In this document: positions 24,947 through 34,882 of the stretch, piece by piece | How the letters are laid out: every line of letters begins with the position of its first letter | How positions within the stretch are numbered: the stretch's first letter is position 1 | NCBI GenBank assembly: GCA_944321715.1 | Contig: CALUMJ010000023.1 | Location: forward strand, 1-42,711 | Source of the DNA: an uncultured Muribaculaceae bacterium | Lineage (GTDB): Bacteria > Bacteroidota > Bacteroidia > Bacteroidales > Muribaculaceae | Direction of reading: 5' to 3' | Length of the DNA: 42,711 nt | Notes under the pieces: model-generated | The model's database searches: none | Told to the model about the DNA's origin: nothing | The model's input: only the letters and a program-made list of their open reading frames with translations | Position numbers and translations under genes: made by a program

Positions 24947-27472
24947 ATGGAGAAAGACAATGTAACGAATAAAGGCGGCTTCGGCGCTTGGCTCAAGAGG
25001 TCGCAAGCGATGTATATGGTCATTGCCGTGGTGGTGATGGCAATAATTTCGGTGGCATTCTTCTATCCCGACGACATCGAGGGCAATGTGTTGCGACAGA
25101 GCGACATAGTGCAAGGTGTGGCAAACGGGCAGGAAGCGCAGGAGTTCAAGGTCGAAACTGGCGAAACCACGTGGTGGACCAATTCGCTGTTTTCGGGCAT
25201 GCCCATGTTCCAGATAGCCCCATCATACGGCAGCAGTGCGTTGCTGTCGTGGATTAACGACGTGTATGGCTTGTGGCTGCCGTCGCCGGCCAACTTGCTC
25301 TTCATGATGATGCTCGGCTTTTTCATCTTGATGCTTGCTTGCCGGGCCCGGTGGCAAATTGCCCTCATTGGAGCTGTCGCATACGCTTTCTCGTCATATT
25401 TCATCATTATCATCGGTGCAGGCCATATATGGAAATTCTTGACGCTCACCTACGTGCCGCCGACAATAGCTGGCATCATTTGGTGCTACCGTGGGCGATA
25501 CCTCACTGGTGGGGCAGTGGCCGCCTTGTTTGCGGCGATGCAGATTTCGTCTAACCACCCACAGATGACCTATTACTTTCTCTTCCTCATTGTGGCTCTT
25601 GCCGTATGCTATCTCGTAAAGGCTGTACAGGAGAAGCAAGTCAAGCAATGGGGCATAGCTACTGCCTCGCTGGCTGTGGCTGCCGTGCTTGCCGTGCTTG
25701 CCAATTCGCCAAACCTGTATAACACATACGAATACAGCAAGGAAACGATGCGCGGCGGGCATTCAGAACTTGCAACGGCCACGCAAAACTCGACTGATGG
25801 CGGGCTTGACAAGGACTACATAACGGCATGGAGTTATGGCAAGGCCGAAACTTGGACGCTGCTTATCCCTAATGTCGATGGCGGAGCGACGTTGAAACCT
25901 GTCGGCGGCAGCAACATGATGCTCACACTTGCCGATACCGACAAGGCGAAACAGATGCTCAACAGCGGAGAGTTGTCGGGACAGGATTACCAATATCTTA
26001 CACAGTTCCCGCAATATTTCGGCGACCAACCGATGACCAACGGCCCGGTGTATGTGGGTGCGCTCATATTTGCCCTGTTTATAGTGGGGTGTATCATAGT
26101 AAACGGCCCGGTGAAGTGGGCATCGCTTATCATCACAATTGTCACCATCATGTTGTCGTGGGGGCATAATTTTATGTGGCTCACCGACCTGTTTATCGAC
26201 CATTTCCCGCTCTACAACAAGTTCCGCACCGTTTCGAGCATACTTGTGGTGGCCGAGTTTACCATGCCTCTGCTTGCACTGCTTGCGTTGCAAAAGTTGA
26301 TTTTCGACCGCGATTTGCAGCCGTGGAAGCGCACCGCTGCATATATCACACTTGGTGCGTGTGCATTTATATGCTTTATAGTATATTGTTTCCCGGGCAT
26401 TTTTAATCTCTATTCCGAACAAGAGAGCCAGTTGTTCAAGCAAGGCATCGCGCAACAATTGCCTACACTGTTCTCGGCTATCGAGGAGATTCGCCGCAGC
26501 ATGATTTCGGCCGATGCGCTGCGCAGTTTCATCGTAATCGCATTGGGCGGTGGGGTGTTGTTTGTATATCATCTTGGAAAAGTCAAGCCGGTTGTGGCAA
26601 CGGCATTTATAGGCTTGGTGGTGCTTTTCGACCTGTATGGTGTCAACAAGCGTTATCTTAGCACCGAGTCGTTCACACGGCCGTTGGCCACAGGCGAGCA
26701 GCAGTTTGCCATGCGTCCTGTCGATGCCGCTATTTTGAACGACACGGCGATGAATTACCGGGTGCTTGACATCCCACACTTCGAGGATGCCATGCCGTCG
26801 TATTACCACAAGGCCGTTGGTGGCTACCACGCCGCCAAATTGACCCGTTACCAAGACTTGATGAGCTACCAGATGGATGTGCGTAGCGGTAACGTTAATT
26901 TCAAGGTGCTTGATATGCTCAACACCAAGTATGTCGTTACTGGCGATACGTCGGTGTCGGTCAATCCTGGTGCTTTGGGCAATGCGTGGTTTGTTGACCG
27001 CATCGACTACGTTGCAACGCCTACCGAGGAGATGCAATACCTTGACACTTTCAGCCCTGCCACCGAGGCTGTCGCCGACAAGAAGTTTGAGGCTGTGCTT
27101 GGTGGTGAGATTGCTGCCAAGATGCCTGGTGACACAATCTTTGAAACATCATACGCCCCCAACCGCCTAACTTATCATGCAAGCAGCCAGAATGGCGGTT
27201 TGGCGGTATTCTCGGAGATTTATTTCCCATGGGGGTGGAATGCTACGATTGACGGACAGCCTGCCGAAATAGGGCGTGTGAACTATGTGCTGCGTGCATT
27301 GCGCATTCCTGCTGGCAGCCACACGGTGGAATTCAGTTTCGAGCCGAAATCGGTGAGCGTGACCGAAACGTTGGCCTACATATCGATTGTAATAATATTC
27401 CTTGCCGTATTGGCGGCAATAGCCGTGAATGTCGCAAGGAGAAAGCAAGATGGCAGCGTAAAAGCATTGTGA
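24947..27472 (+). CDS. YfhO-family polytopic membrane protein
   Basis: From ATG 24947 the protein has 841 residues. The frame is open further upstream, but the ATG follows the presumed promoter. About a dozen transmembrane helices run from residue 22 to 580 (MVIAVVVMAIISVAFFYP; LLFMMMLGFFILMLAC; LVVAEFTMPLLALLAL). A soluble region of about 200 residues follows (YNRL-like beta sheets with DIPHFEDAMPSYYHKAVGGYHAAKLTRYQ split here), and one last helix sits at the C-terminus before a basic tail. This is the YfhO layout, a GT-C-fold relative thought to transfer sugars onto cell-envelope polymers. The acceptor is unknown in Bacteroidota. The next gene overlaps its stop by four bases (GTGA) or starts six bases after. 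Confidence 0.85.
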   Translation: MEKDNVTNKGGFGAWLKRSQAMYMVIAVVVMAIISVAFFYPDDIEGNVLRQSDIVQGVANGQEAQEFKVETGETTWWTNSLFSGMPMFQIAPSYGSSALLSWINDVYGLWLPSPANLLFMMMLGFFILMLACRARWQIALIGAVAYAFSSYFIIIIGAGHIWKFLTLTYVPPTIAGIIWCYRGRYLTGGAVAALFAAMQISSNHPQMTYYFLFLIVALAVCYLVKAVQEKQVKQWGIATASLAVAAVLAVLANSPNLYNTYEYSKETMRGGHSELATATQNSTDGGLDKDYITAWSYGKAETWTLLIPNVDGGATLKPVGGSNMMLTLADTDKAKQMLNSGELSGQDYQYLTQFPQYFGDQPMTNGPVYVGALIFALFIVGCIIVNGPVKWASLIITIVTIMLSWGHNFMWLTDLFIDHFPLYNKFRTVSSILVVAEFTMPLLALLALQKLIFDRDLQPWKRTAAYITLGACAFICFIVYCFPGIFNLYSEQESQLFKQGIAQQLPTLFSAIEEIRRSMISADALRSFIVIALGGGVLFVYHLGKVKPVVATAFIGLVVLFDLYGVNKRYLSTESFTRPLATGEQQFAMRPVDAAILNDTAMNYRVLDIPHFEDAMPSYYHKAVGGYHAAKLTRYQDLMSYQMDVRSGNVNFKVLDMLNTKYVVTGDTSVSVNPGALGNAWFVDRIDYVATPTEEMQYLDTFSPATEAVADKKFEAVLGGEIAAKMPGDTIFETSYAPNRLTYHASSQNGGLAVFSEIYFPWGWNATIDGQPAEIGRVNYVLRALRIPAGSHTVEFSFEPKSVSVTETLAYISIVIIFLAVLAAIAVNVARRKQDGSVKAL

Positions 27473-28200
27473 AGAAAATGGGAAATCTTAAAAAGATAGG
27501 TTCGGCATTGTCGCGTTACAAGGCGAGCAAGGGATTTGGTGTACATTCACCGTTTGCTTATAGTTTCATAACCGACGTACTCGATGAGAAATATGGCTAT
27601 TACAGTTACGAAGCATTGCAGCAATTGCGCAGCACTGTGGTTGAGCGCACCCGCCGCGAGCAGGGCTACCGTCCGCACGTAATTTCGCTCACCGAGGCCG
27701 CTGTGCTGTTCAGGGTGGCCAACCGTTACAACCCCTCGGTGTTCATGTCGGTCGGTGCAAGTTATGGCGTGGCGGCGGCAAGCATGCTCATGGTGTCGCA
27801 CAGGAGCCGCATCGTGGTGAGCGGGTATGTGCCTGGTGATAATGTGGCTGCCGATGAAATAATTGCCTCGTATGGCGACCGTATAATCCCCACAAGTGGC
27901 ATAAGTGAGGCATTTGCTGCATACGAAGCCATGCTTGGCGATGGCGATTACCATTTTGTGGTAATCAACAATGTTGCCCCGGGCGAGATGCCCGAGGCTG
28001 CCAGCCTTATCGGCAGTATGGTGCTGCGGCAAGGGGTCTTGGTAATTCGTGGCATTGACAAATCACGTACAGCATCACAGCTGTGGGAACAATGCCGCGA
28101 TGCGATGGGGTATGGCATGACTTTCACCAATGGCAAGATGGCCGTGGTGGTGTTGAATAGCAAGTTGCCACGTCAGGATTTCGGCATTTGGCTGCAATAG
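27469..28200 (+). CDS. Methyltransferase-like protein
   Basis: The 243 residues begin GNLKKIGSALSRYKASKGFGVHSPFAYSFITDVL, a Bacteroidota-specific start with the invariant GFGVHSPF block. A Rossmann-like core follows: VFMSVGASYGVAAASMLMV (about 84-102, glycine-rich SAM-loop position), then IVVSGYVPGD, YHFVVINN (about 162-169) and GVLVIRGIDKS. This fits a class I SAM-dependent methyltransferase fold related to O-methyltransferases, although the Gly motif is degenerate and activity is not certain. The start is GTG 27469 (overlapping the YfhO stop) or ATG 27478. It is coupled to yfhO, and a long perfect hairpin terminates the unit. Confidence 0.75.
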   Translation: MKKMGNLKKIGSALSRYKASKGFGVHSPFAYSFITDVLDEKYGYYSYEALQQLRSTVVERTRREQGYRPHVISLTEAAVLFRVANRYNPSVFMSVGASYGVAAASMLMVSHRSRIVVSGYVPGDNVAADEIIASYGDRIIPTSGISEAFAAYEAMLGDGDYHFVVINNVAPGEMPEAASLIGSMVLRQGVLVIRGIDKSRTASQLWEQCRDAMGYGMTFTNGKMAVVVLNSKLPRQDFGIWLQ

Positions 28201-28223
28201 GGAATTAAGAAGTGTACAATATA

Positions 28224-28269
28224 AAGATAGCCAACTAATCGTGCGAATTGCTGATTAGTTGGCTATCTT
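28224..28269. terminator. Bidirectional terminator between convergent operons
   Basis: A perfect 17-bp stem (AAGATAGCCAACTAATC / GATTAGTTGGCTATCTT, 12-base loop) lies between the methyltransferase-like gene and sufS, which converge. T-rich sequence follows on the plus strand and A-rich sequence precedes it, so it can serve both directions. Confidence 0.92.
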
Positions 28270-28298
28270 GTTTTGTTGGAGGTACTTTCTTCGGTTTG

Positions 28299-29522
28299 TC
28301 AACTTTTGTGGAACATTGCTGTAACGCGTTTCACTGCCGCCACGAAGCGTTCAACCTCTTCACGTGTATTGTAAACGGCAAACGATGCTCGCACAGTACC
28401 TTCGATGCCAAGTGAGGTCATTAGTGGTTGTGCGCAATGGTGGCCAGTACGCACGGCTATGCCCATTTTGTCTAAGAGCATACCCATGTCGTAGTGGTGG
28501 ATTCCGTCCACGAGGAATGAAATCACCCCTTCCTTGCCAGCCGATGTGCCATATATTTTCATTCCGGGTATTTCCATTAATTGGGCAGTGGCAGCCACAA
28601 GCAGTTCACGTTCGTGGGCGGCGATATTGTCGATGCCGATGCTGTTGATAAAGTCTATGGCGGCCGACATTGCAGCGACACCCACATAGTCGGGCGTTCC
28701 TGCCTCGAACTTGAATGGCAGGTCGGCAAATGTGGTTTTCTCGAATGTCACGTGCCCTATCATCTCGCCACCGCCCTGGTATGGCGGCAACGTTTCAAGC
28801 CAGTGCCGCTTGCCATACAGCACTCCCACGCCGACAGGGCCATACATCTTGTGGGCCGAGAATGCGTAGAAGTCGGCATCGAGGTCGGTCACGTCGATGC
28901 GGCGGTGCGCTACGGCTTGCGCCCCGTCGATAAGCACAGGCACACCGTGGCGGTGCGCAATTTCTATCATTTGCTTCACAGGGTTGACTGTTCCAAGCAC
29001 ATTCGACACGTGGGCGAGGGCAACAAAGCGGGTGTTGTCGGTGAATAGGTCTTCATAAGCATCGAGCATGATGTCGCCGTGTGAGTCGATAGGCACCACT
29101 TTCAGCACCACGCGGCAATAACGTTGCAGCAACTGCCACGGCACTATGTTGGAATGGTGTTCGGCAACGGTGACAATGATTTCGTCGCCATTGCAAAGCG
29201 AGCTGCCAAACGACGAAGCCACAAGGTTGATGCCCTCGGTGGTGCCGCGGGTGAATATTACTTCTTCGGTTGAGCCGGAGTTGATGAATTGCTTTACTTT
29301 CAGACGCGCATCTTCGACGCGGTCGGTAGCTTCTTGCGACAGTGTGTGTACGCCGCGATGCACGTTAGCCTTGTGCTCGTAGTACATTTGGCAGATGCTG
29401 TCCACCACGCAGCGCGGAGTCTGCGATGTGGCCGCATTGTCAAAGTACACGAGTGGGTTGCCCTCGACAGTGCGGTGCAAGATTGGAAATTCTTCTCTTA
29501 TTTTATCAATATCAAGTGACAT
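28299..29522 (-). CDS. sufS: Cysteine desulfurase SufS
   Basis: SufS is the PLP enzyme that takes sulfur from L-cysteine for Fe-S assembly, passing it via SufE. From ATG 29522 the protein has 407 residues. The PLP lysine is Lys225 in FSAHKMYGP, and the active-site cysteine is Cys363 in RTGHHCAQP (the group II SufS/CsdA type). Other family blocks are VYFDNAATSQ (25-34), FTRGTTEGIN (90-99) and AEHHSNIVPW (120-129). The frame stays open far upstream across sufD, but that part is Arg/His-rich shadow sequence. It starts eight bases after the sufD stop and is the last gene of cvpA-sufBCDS. Confidence 0.97.
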   Translation of the reverse strand: MSLDIDKIREEFPILHRTVEGNPLVYFDNAATSQTPRCVVDSICQMYYEHKANVHRGVHTLSQEATDRVEDARLKVKQFINSGSTEEVIFTRGTTEGINLVASSFGSSLCNGDEIIVTVAEHHSNIVPWQLLQRYCRVVLKVVPIDSHGDIMLDAYEDLFTDNTRFVALAHVSNVLGTVNPVKQMIEIAHRHGVPVLIDGAQAVAHRRIDVTDLDADFYAFSAHKMYGPVGVGVLYGKRHWLETLPPYQGGGEMIGHVTFEKTTFADLPFKFEAGTPDYVGVAAMSAAIDFINSIGIDNIAAHERELLVAATAQLMEIPGMKIYGTSAGKEGVISFLVDGIHHYDMGMLLDKMGIAVRTGHHCAQPLMTSLGIEGTVRASFAVYNTREEVERFVAAVKRVTAMFHKS

Positions 29523-29530
29523 GCTGCGGA

Positions 29531-30889
29531 TTATTTCTTTTTGATTCGGGTGTGGCACGATTGTGATGCTGTGCAGTTGCGGCATTGTGCAAGTGTGCCG
29601 GCGAAACGCTTCTCGACAAGGTGACGCAAGCGGTCGCGCAGGGCTTCGAGCCTCACGCCATCGATTATGTCGCTCATGAACGCTTGCATGAGCAGTGTAC
29701 GGGCTTCTTGGCACGATATGCCGCGGGTCTGCATGTAGAACATCGCATCTTGGTCTAACTGGCCGACGGTTGCTCCGTGGCCGCATTTCACGTCGTCGGT
29801 GTAGATTTCGAGTTGCGGCTTGGTGTACATTTTGGCGCGGCTGCTGGCGCAGATGTTGCGGTTGCTCTGGTATGCCTCGGTGCGTGGCGAGCCGGCAGCG
29901 ACAAGGATTTTGCCCGTGAATGCCCCTGTGGCATCGTCGTCCAAGACATATTTGAAAAGCTCGTTGCTGTGGCAATAGCCCACGTTGTGACCTATGTAGG
30001 TGTGGTTGTCGATATGTTGCGTGTTGTTTGCTATTGCCATACCTAAGAGCGATGTTTCGGCGTGCTGCCCGTCGATGTCGATGTGGTAGTCGTTGCGCGT
30101 GGTGCCGTTCATTAGCGTTATGCCGTTGACAAGCACGTTGCTCCCGGCGGCTTGGCGCACCCACAACGATGACACACGGTGTGTGCGTTCGCTGGCTTCT
30201 TCGAGGTCGTAATAGTCAAACGTTGCATTCTCGCCAACGATGATTTCCACCACTTGCGTGTTAAGGAAGTCGGTATCGGCACTCTGTGTGTGGTCGCACA
30301 CAAGCATCTTGGCTTGCGCGCCAGTTTCGACGATGATAAGCATTCGGCGGTTGGTCATCAGCGGACTGTTGGCTCGCAGCAGGTTGACGAGCTGGATGGG
30401 GCGTTCCACTACCACTCCGGCAGGAATGTAAACCAGCATACCGTCTTGCGCAAGCAGCGTATTGAGGGCCACTTGTGGGTTGTCGGCAGGAGCGATTGTG
30501 CCGTAATGGCGGCTCACAATTTCGTGGTATGTGGCATCGTTCATCGATGTCACAACCACTCCTCCAGGCAGTTTCTGCTGCGCGTGTGGATATGTGTCGT
30601 TGAACACATAGTAGAGGCTTGTGCTGAGGTTTGGCACGTCGCAGCGAAAGGGTTCGTCGGTGTCGGCAGTTGCCGCCAGCCGGTCGATGTTGATGCCGTA
30701 GTCGGGGGCATAGATTGCCTCAAGGTCGCTCACCTCGTAGTTTTCATCGCCTTTGACAGGCATTCGCCGCCCTTCGAGTGCGGCAAGCGCAGCAGGGCGC
30801 AAGGCATTGAACACGGGCGACGAAGCCGTGTCGATGCGCGCCCCGAATTGCTTGTAAATGTCGATATATTGTTGAATAGATGATGACAT
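29531..30889 (-). CDS. sufD: Fe-S scaffold subunit SufD
   Basis: SufD pairs with SufB in the SufBC2D scaffold that builds [4Fe-4S] clusters. The 452 residues (ATG 30889) show the SufBD beta-helix core: VYIPAGVVVERPIQLVNLL, then YCHSNELFKYVLDDDATGAFTGKILV, RNICASSRAKMYTKPQLEIY and DVKCGHGATVGQLDQDAMFY, the last with the conserved His-Gly that matches the functional His of E. coli SufD. The C-terminus ends in a short cysteine-rich tail (CRNCTASQSCH) beyond the usual helical domain. It begins seven bases after the sufC stop. Confidence 0.95.
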   Translation of the reverse strand: MSSSIQQYIDIYKQFGARIDTASSPVFNALRPAALAALEGRRMPVKGDENYEVSDLEAIYAPDYGINIDRLAATADTDEPFRCDVPNLSTSLYYVFNDTYPHAQQKLPGGVVVTSMNDATYHEIVSRHYGTIAPADNPQVALNTLLAQDGMLVYIPAGVVVERPIQLVNLLRANSPLMTNRRMLIIVETGAQAKMLVCDHTQSADTDFLNTQVVEIIVGENATFDYYDLEEASERTHRVSSLWVRQAAGSNVLVNGITLMNGTTRNDYHIDIDGQHAETSLLGMAIANNTQHIDNHTYIGHNVGYCHSNELFKYVLDDDATGAFTGKILVAAGSPRTEAYQSNRNICASSRAKMYTKPQLEIYTDDVKCGHGATVGQLDQDAMFYMQTRGISCQEARTLLMQAFMSDIIDGVRLEALRDRLRHLVEKRFAGTLAQCRNCTASQSCHTRIKKK

Positions 30890-30895
30890 ACGCAA

Positions 30896-31657
30896 TTAGC
30901 CCTTTAAGCTGTCAAATTCCTGTTTAATCCAGTCGTAACCTTTCTCTTCAAGTACAAGTGCCAATTGTGGGCCGTCGGTCTTCACGATGCGGCCTTTGTA
31001 AAGCACATGCACGAAGTCGGGTTTGATGTAGTCGAGCAATCGCTGGTAGTGTGTGATTACGATTGTGGCGTTGTCGGCAGTTTTCAATTTGTTCACACCG
31101 CCAGCCACGGTGCGCAATGCGTCGATGTCCAAGCCGCTGTCGGTTTCGTCGAGGATTGACAGCCTCGGTTCGAGCATTGCCATCTGGAAAATCTCGTTAC
31201 GCTTTTTCTCACCTCCCGAGAATCCCTCGTTGACCGAACGCGATGCTAATTTGTTGTCGAGTTCGACGATTGAACGCTTCTCGCGCATCAACTTCAGGAA
31301 GTCGCTTGCGCTTAATGGCTCTTGCCCATAGTATTTGCGCTTCTCGTTGATTGCGGCGCGCATGAAGTTTACCATCGACACGCCGGGGATTTCCACAGGA
31401 TACTGGAAACTGAGGAATAGCCCCTCGTGCGAGCGGTCTTCGGGCGACATGGCCAGCAGGTCTTTACCATAGAACGTCACGCTACCTCCAGTGACGGTGA
31501 ATGCTGGATTTCCCGCCAGCACCGAAGCAAGTGTGCTTTTCCCTGAGCCATTAGGCCCCATGATGGCATGCACCTCGCCCGGCTTGACCGTCAAGTTGAT
31601 GCCTTTCAATATCTCTTTGCCCTCTATTTGAGCATGTAAATCGTGTATTTCGAGCAT
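30896..31657 (-). CDS. sufC: SUF ATPase SufC
   Basis: SufC is the ABC-type ATPase of the SufBC2D complex in the cytoplasm, not a transporter subunit. The 253 residues show Walker A GPNGSGKS (34-41), the Q-loop FLSFQYP, a signature FSGGEKKRNEI with the lysine-rich SufC variant, and Walker B LSILDETDSGLD. The H-loop His is in IVITHYQRLLDY. Gene order sufB-sufC-sufD-sufS is the standard one. A gap of 78 bases after sufB contains only a weak hairpin. Confidence 0.98.
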   Translation of the reverse strand: MLEIHDLHAQIEGKEILKGINLTVKPGEVHAIMGPNGSGKSTLASVLAGNPAFTVTGGSVTFYGKDLLAMSPEDRSHEGLFLSFQYPVEIPGVSMVNFMRAAINEKRKYYGQEPLSASDFLKLMREKRSIVELDNKLASRSVNEGFSGGEKKRNEIFQMAMLEPRLSILDETDSGLDIDALRTVAGGVNKLKTADNATIVITHYQRLLDYIKPDFVHVLYKGRIVKTDGPQLALVLEEKGYDWIKQEFDSLKG

Positions 31658-31735
31658 ATTATGACTAAATTTTGCTAATCAGTTTGTTCCACATTATTTT
31701 ATGTTCCACACGGTGGTGGTGTGTTATGTATGATT

Positions 31736-33190
31736 TTATCCGATGCTGCCTTCGAGGGAAACTTGCAGGAGCTTTTGGGCCTCCACTGCAAATTCCATGG
31801 GGAGCTTGGTGAGGACTTCACGGGCGTAACCGTTGACAATCAGTCCGACAGCATCCTCGGTGGTAAGGCCGCGCTGGTTGCAATAGAAGATTTGTTCTTC
31901 GTTGATTTTCGATGTGGTGGCTTCGTGTTCCACTACCGAGCTGTCGTTGCGCACGTCGATGTAGGGGAATGTGTGCGCTCCGCTGGTCGAGCTTAGCAGC
32001 AGGCTGTCGCACTGGGTGTAGTTGCGGCTGTTTGTGGCTTTTGGTGCCACGCGCACCAGCCCGCGGTAGCTGTTTTGGCTGTGGCCGGCCGAGATGCCTT
32101 TCGACACGATGGTGCTGCGGGTGTTCTTGCCCAAGTGTATCATTTTTGTGCCGGTGTCGGCCTGCTGATAGTTGTTGGTGAGTGCCACCGAGTAGAACTC
32201 GCCTGTGGAGTTGTCGCCGGCCAATACGCAGCTGGGATATTTCCATGTGATGGCCGAGCCGGTTTCGACTTGCGTCCACGACAGTTTGGAGAAGTCGCCG
32301 CGGCACAGCCCACGCTTGGTGACAAAGTTATATATGCCGCCTTTGCCATCCTTGTCGCCTGGATACCAATTTTGCACAGTCGAGTATTTCACTGTTGCGT
32401 GGTCTTCGACGATGATTTCTACTATGGCGGCGTGGAGCTGGTTCTCGTCGCGCATTGGAGCCGTACAGCCTTCGAGGTATGACACGTATGCCTCGTCGTC
32501 GGCGACGATGAGTGTGCGTTCAAACTGCCCAGTGTCGGCTGCGTTGATGCGGAAATATGTCGATAGTTCCATCGGGCAACGTACACCCTTTGGAATATAT
32601 ACAAACGAGCCATCGGAGAACACTGCCGAATTGAGTGCTGCATAGAAATTGTCGGTGTATGGAACCACAGTGCCAAGGTATCGCTTCACCAAGTCGGGAT
32701 AGTCGCGCACGGCCTCGCTGATTGAGCAAAATATTACACCGAGTTCGGCAAGACGTTCCTTGTAGGTGGTTTTCACGCTCACGCTGTCCATCACCGCGTC
32801 CACGGCTACGCCCGACAGCCGCATTTGCTCTTCGAGCGATATGCCGAGTTTGTCGAAAGTCTTGCGCAGTTCGGGGTCAACATCGTCGAGGCTTTTCGGA
32901 CCATCTTTTTGCTTCGGCGCAGCATAGTAACTGATGGCGTTAAAGTCGATTGAAGGGATGTCTAAGTGCGCCCATTGCGGCACGGGGAGCGTCAGCCAGT
33001 GGCGATAGGCTTTCAGGCGGAAGTCGAGCAGCCATTGCGGTTCGCCTTTGATGTCGGAGATGTAGCGGATAACATCTTCGTTCAGCCCTTTGGGGATGAC
33101 GTGGGTTTCAATGTCGGTGACGAAGCCATATTTATATTCGCCGCTGGTGGCTTCGTCGATTATGTTTTTGTTCTCTATGTCTTTATCCAT
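31736..33190 (-). CDS. sufB: Fe-S scaffold subunit SufB
   Basis: SufB carries the nascent cluster in the SufBC2D scaffold. The 484 residues are a normal length. Family blocks include [59 protein letters not shown] and [28 protein letters not shown] contains the Cys that matches the acceptor Cys405 of E. coli, and [16 protein letters not shown] contains the conserved Glu. It lies 15 bases after cvpA, which suggests cvpA is part of the same transcript. Confidence 0.98.
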   Translation of the reverse strand: MDKDIENKNIIDEATSGEYKYGFVTDIETHVIPKGLNEDVIRYISDIKGEPQWLLDFRLKAYRHWLTLPVPQWAHLDIPSIDFNAISYYAAPKQKDGPKSLDDVDPELRKTFDKLGISLEEQMRLSGVAVDAVMDSVSVKTTYKERLAELGVIFCSISEAVRDYPDLVKRYLGTVVPYTDNFYAALNSAVFSDGSFVYIPKGVRCPMELSTYFRINAADTGQFERTLIVADDEAYVSYLEGCTAPMRDENQLHAAIVEIIVEDHATVKYSTVQNWYPGDKDGKGGIYNFVTKRGLCRGDFSKLSWTQVETGSAITWKYPSCVLAGDNSTGEFYSVALTNNYQQADTGTKMIHLGKNTRSTIVSKGISAGHSQNSYRGLVRVAPKATNSRNYTQCDSLLLSSTSGAHTFPYIDVRNDSSVVEHEATTSKINEEQIFYCNQRGLTTEDAVGLIVNGYAREVLTKLPMEFAVEAQKLLQVSLEGSIG

Positions 33191-33205
33191 AATAGTTTCT
33201 TGATT

Positions 33206-33742
33206 TCAGTTGTCATTTAGTTCCAATACATCGCCCACGCCGTCAAAAATTTGCGGTAAAGAGCGGGCTCCAAGCACAGTAGGTGTCAGGCTCATAGTCC
33301 AGCGAGTCAAAGCGTTGCTTGAATTGGCAAGCGAGGCTGCCGACGGGAAGAATACGAATGCGACATTAAGCACGATGCTCACCACCAGTAGGTATTTGAA
33401 TGCGCACAGCAGCGACCCTGCCAAGCGGTCGAGCAAGTTGAGGTGCAATGTTTTCAGCACCGACCGGCACATCATGCCCACGAGCTTGATGCTCAGGAAC
33501 ACAATCAGGAACAGCACGATGTTGGCGATTGCACTGGTCGTGTATTCGGGCATTGGCCAGCTTGCCGATTCGGGAACGATTTCTACCAAAATGCGGGTGG
33601 CCCAGTCGCCAAACATGTTGCAGACGACGATACCCGCGACAATGCCGCAAATGGTTGACAGCTGCCCCACAAATCCTTTAGTGTAGCCAAGTATAAGCCC
33701 AAGGATTGCGATAATCAATATTACGATGTCGATTAAGCCCAT
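33206..33742 (-). CDS. CvpA family membrane protein
   Basis: The 178-residue protein has four hydrophobic segments: about 3-22 (DIVILIIAILGLILGYTKG), 27-46, 67-88 and 103-130. The family's GLIDIVILIIAILGLILGYTKGFVGQL start is visible in the first 28 residues. CvpA proteins are inner-membrane proteins linked to colicin V production or export and to envelope stress in enterobacteria; their exact activity is unknown. The last 40 residues are soluble. The minus-strand TACCTTTG at 33768-33775 is a -7 box for the cvpA-suf transcript. Confidence 0.87.
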   Translation of the reverse strand: MGLIDIVILIIAILGLILGYTKGFVGQLSTICGIVAGIVVCNMFGDWATRILVEIVPESASWPMPEYTTSAIANIVLFLIVFLSIKLVGMMCRSVLKTLHLNLLDRLAGSLLCAFKYLLVVSIVLNVAFVFFPSAASLANSSNALTRWTMSLTPTVLGARSLPQIFDGVGDVLELNDN

Positions 33743-33767
33743 TTTTATGGTTATATATTGTAACTTG

Positions 33768-33775
33768 CAAAGGTA
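33768..33775 (-). promoter_or_regulatory. Probable -7 box of cvpA-sufBCDS
   Basis: The minus strand reads TACCTTTG, a full TAnnTTTG match 26 bases upstream of the cvpA ATG. The -33 box at standard spacing is not recognisable. Confidence 0.5.
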
Positions 33776-33855
33776 CGATTTTTTTGCGAGTTTTCATATA
33801 TGGGCGATGTGGGGCTTGCAGGAGGTAAGTATGTCTTGTGCAGCCTAAATGGTAG

Positions 33856-34851
33856 CTATTTCAATCCTAAAAGGAAGCGGGTTGCGGCAAATCGTTTTGC
33901 CACGGCGTGCATGGCCATGGGGATTACAATCCCCGACATGACTATCAAACAAGCTTTGACCGAGAAGATATACCATAACCCGTCGTCGAACGGTATTTTC
34001 ATCAAAATCGCTTTTGCTAATCCCTCGAATGTGGTGTGGAACAAGTAGATTGTGTAGGAAGCTGCGGCGATTGACATTAACAAGTTGTGCTTTTCGGGAT
34101 TTATATGTTTGCATATAAGTTGTGAAACATATATGACAAAGGCTATTCCAATGAATGGCAGAATGGTGAGGACGACGTTTGCTGTTATTGAATTGTTGTC
34201 GGTAGTCAGGTATATAAATTCAAGGATAGCAAACATAATGCTTGTGACTGTCATTTTTAACGTGCTGTATTCATTCATTATGCTGCCAATGTTGTTTTCT
34301 CGGACGAAAATCCCGAACATGAAATACACATACATTCGCTTGAATTGATTTAGGCAGAATGCTTCGGGTAGTGTGAATGGTGCGTATGCTAATATTATGC
34401 TTGCCAAGAACACCCAATTACGTGCGGTACGTGTCTTGAACAGAGGTGTTATGAGGAACATGGTAAACAACGCCCATATAAACCACAGAAAGTATCCTGC
34501 TTCGGGAAGATAAAACATCTTTAGATATGAGAGTGCTGTGACGGGATTTTCGACGTAGGCATTGCCTTGTGACAAAAGTTTGAGCGTTATGACAATGACC
34601 GAGCAAGTAAAATAAGGCACTAATAATCGTTTTATTTTCTTGATGATTAATGCTTTATATGCGCTACCATCAGTGTGCGTGGGTTTAAAAATGAAGCCGC
34701 TTGCGAACAGAAATAGTGGCATGTGGAATGAATAAATGAAGTGGTTGATGGCGGCATACCATTGAGGTTGATTCTCGGGGCTGTAATGGCCTATTACCAC
34801 CAATATGATACATATTGCCTTTGCAATGTCGATATAGATAATCCTGTTCAT
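33856..34851 (-). CDS. Acyltransferase family 3 membrane protein
   Basis: From ATG 34851 the protein has 331 residues and about ten transmembrane helices. The family signature is at the N-terminus: IIYIDIAKAICIILVVIGHYSPEN with the active-site-type His (about residue 20), then HFIYSFHMPLFLFASGFIF (about 40-60). These inner-membrane enzymes O-acetylate or succinylate sugars of envelope polysaccharides. The acceptor is unknown. The coding sequence is more AT-rich than most neighbours, and the gene is flanked by a tandem repeat carrying the 13-base dispersed motif, so it may have been acquired. It is separate from the DUF418 gene upstream. Confidence 0.85.
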   Translation of the reverse strand: MNRIIYIDIAKAICIILVVIGHYSPENQPQWYAAINHFIYSFHMPLFLFASGFIFKPTHTDGSAYKALIIKKIKRLLVPYFTCSVIVITLKLLSQGNAYVENPVTALSYLKMFYLPEAGYFLWFIWALFTMFLITPLFKTRTARNWVFLASIILAYAPFTLPEAFCLNQFKRMYVYFMFGIFVRENNIGSIMNEYSTLKMTVTSIMFAILEFIYLTTDNNSITANVVLTILPFIGIAFVIYVSQLICKHINPEKHNLLMSIAAASYTIYLFHTTFEGLAKAILMKIPFDDGLWYIFSVKACLIVMSGIVIPMAMHAVAKRFAATRFLLGLK

Positions 34852-34882
34852 AAGACGGGAAAAAATTGTAATGTATTTGTTA

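Noticed and set aside
25763-27037. 424-codon open frame opposite the YfhO gene
   Set aside because: It is a shadow of the YfhO frame; the translation is His/Arg/Cys-rich and matches nothing recognisable.
29523-30164. 214-residue N-terminal extension of SufS
   Set aside because: The extension is antisense-like low-complexity Arg/His/Pro sequence overlapping sufD in another frame, and a normal SufS start exists at 29522.
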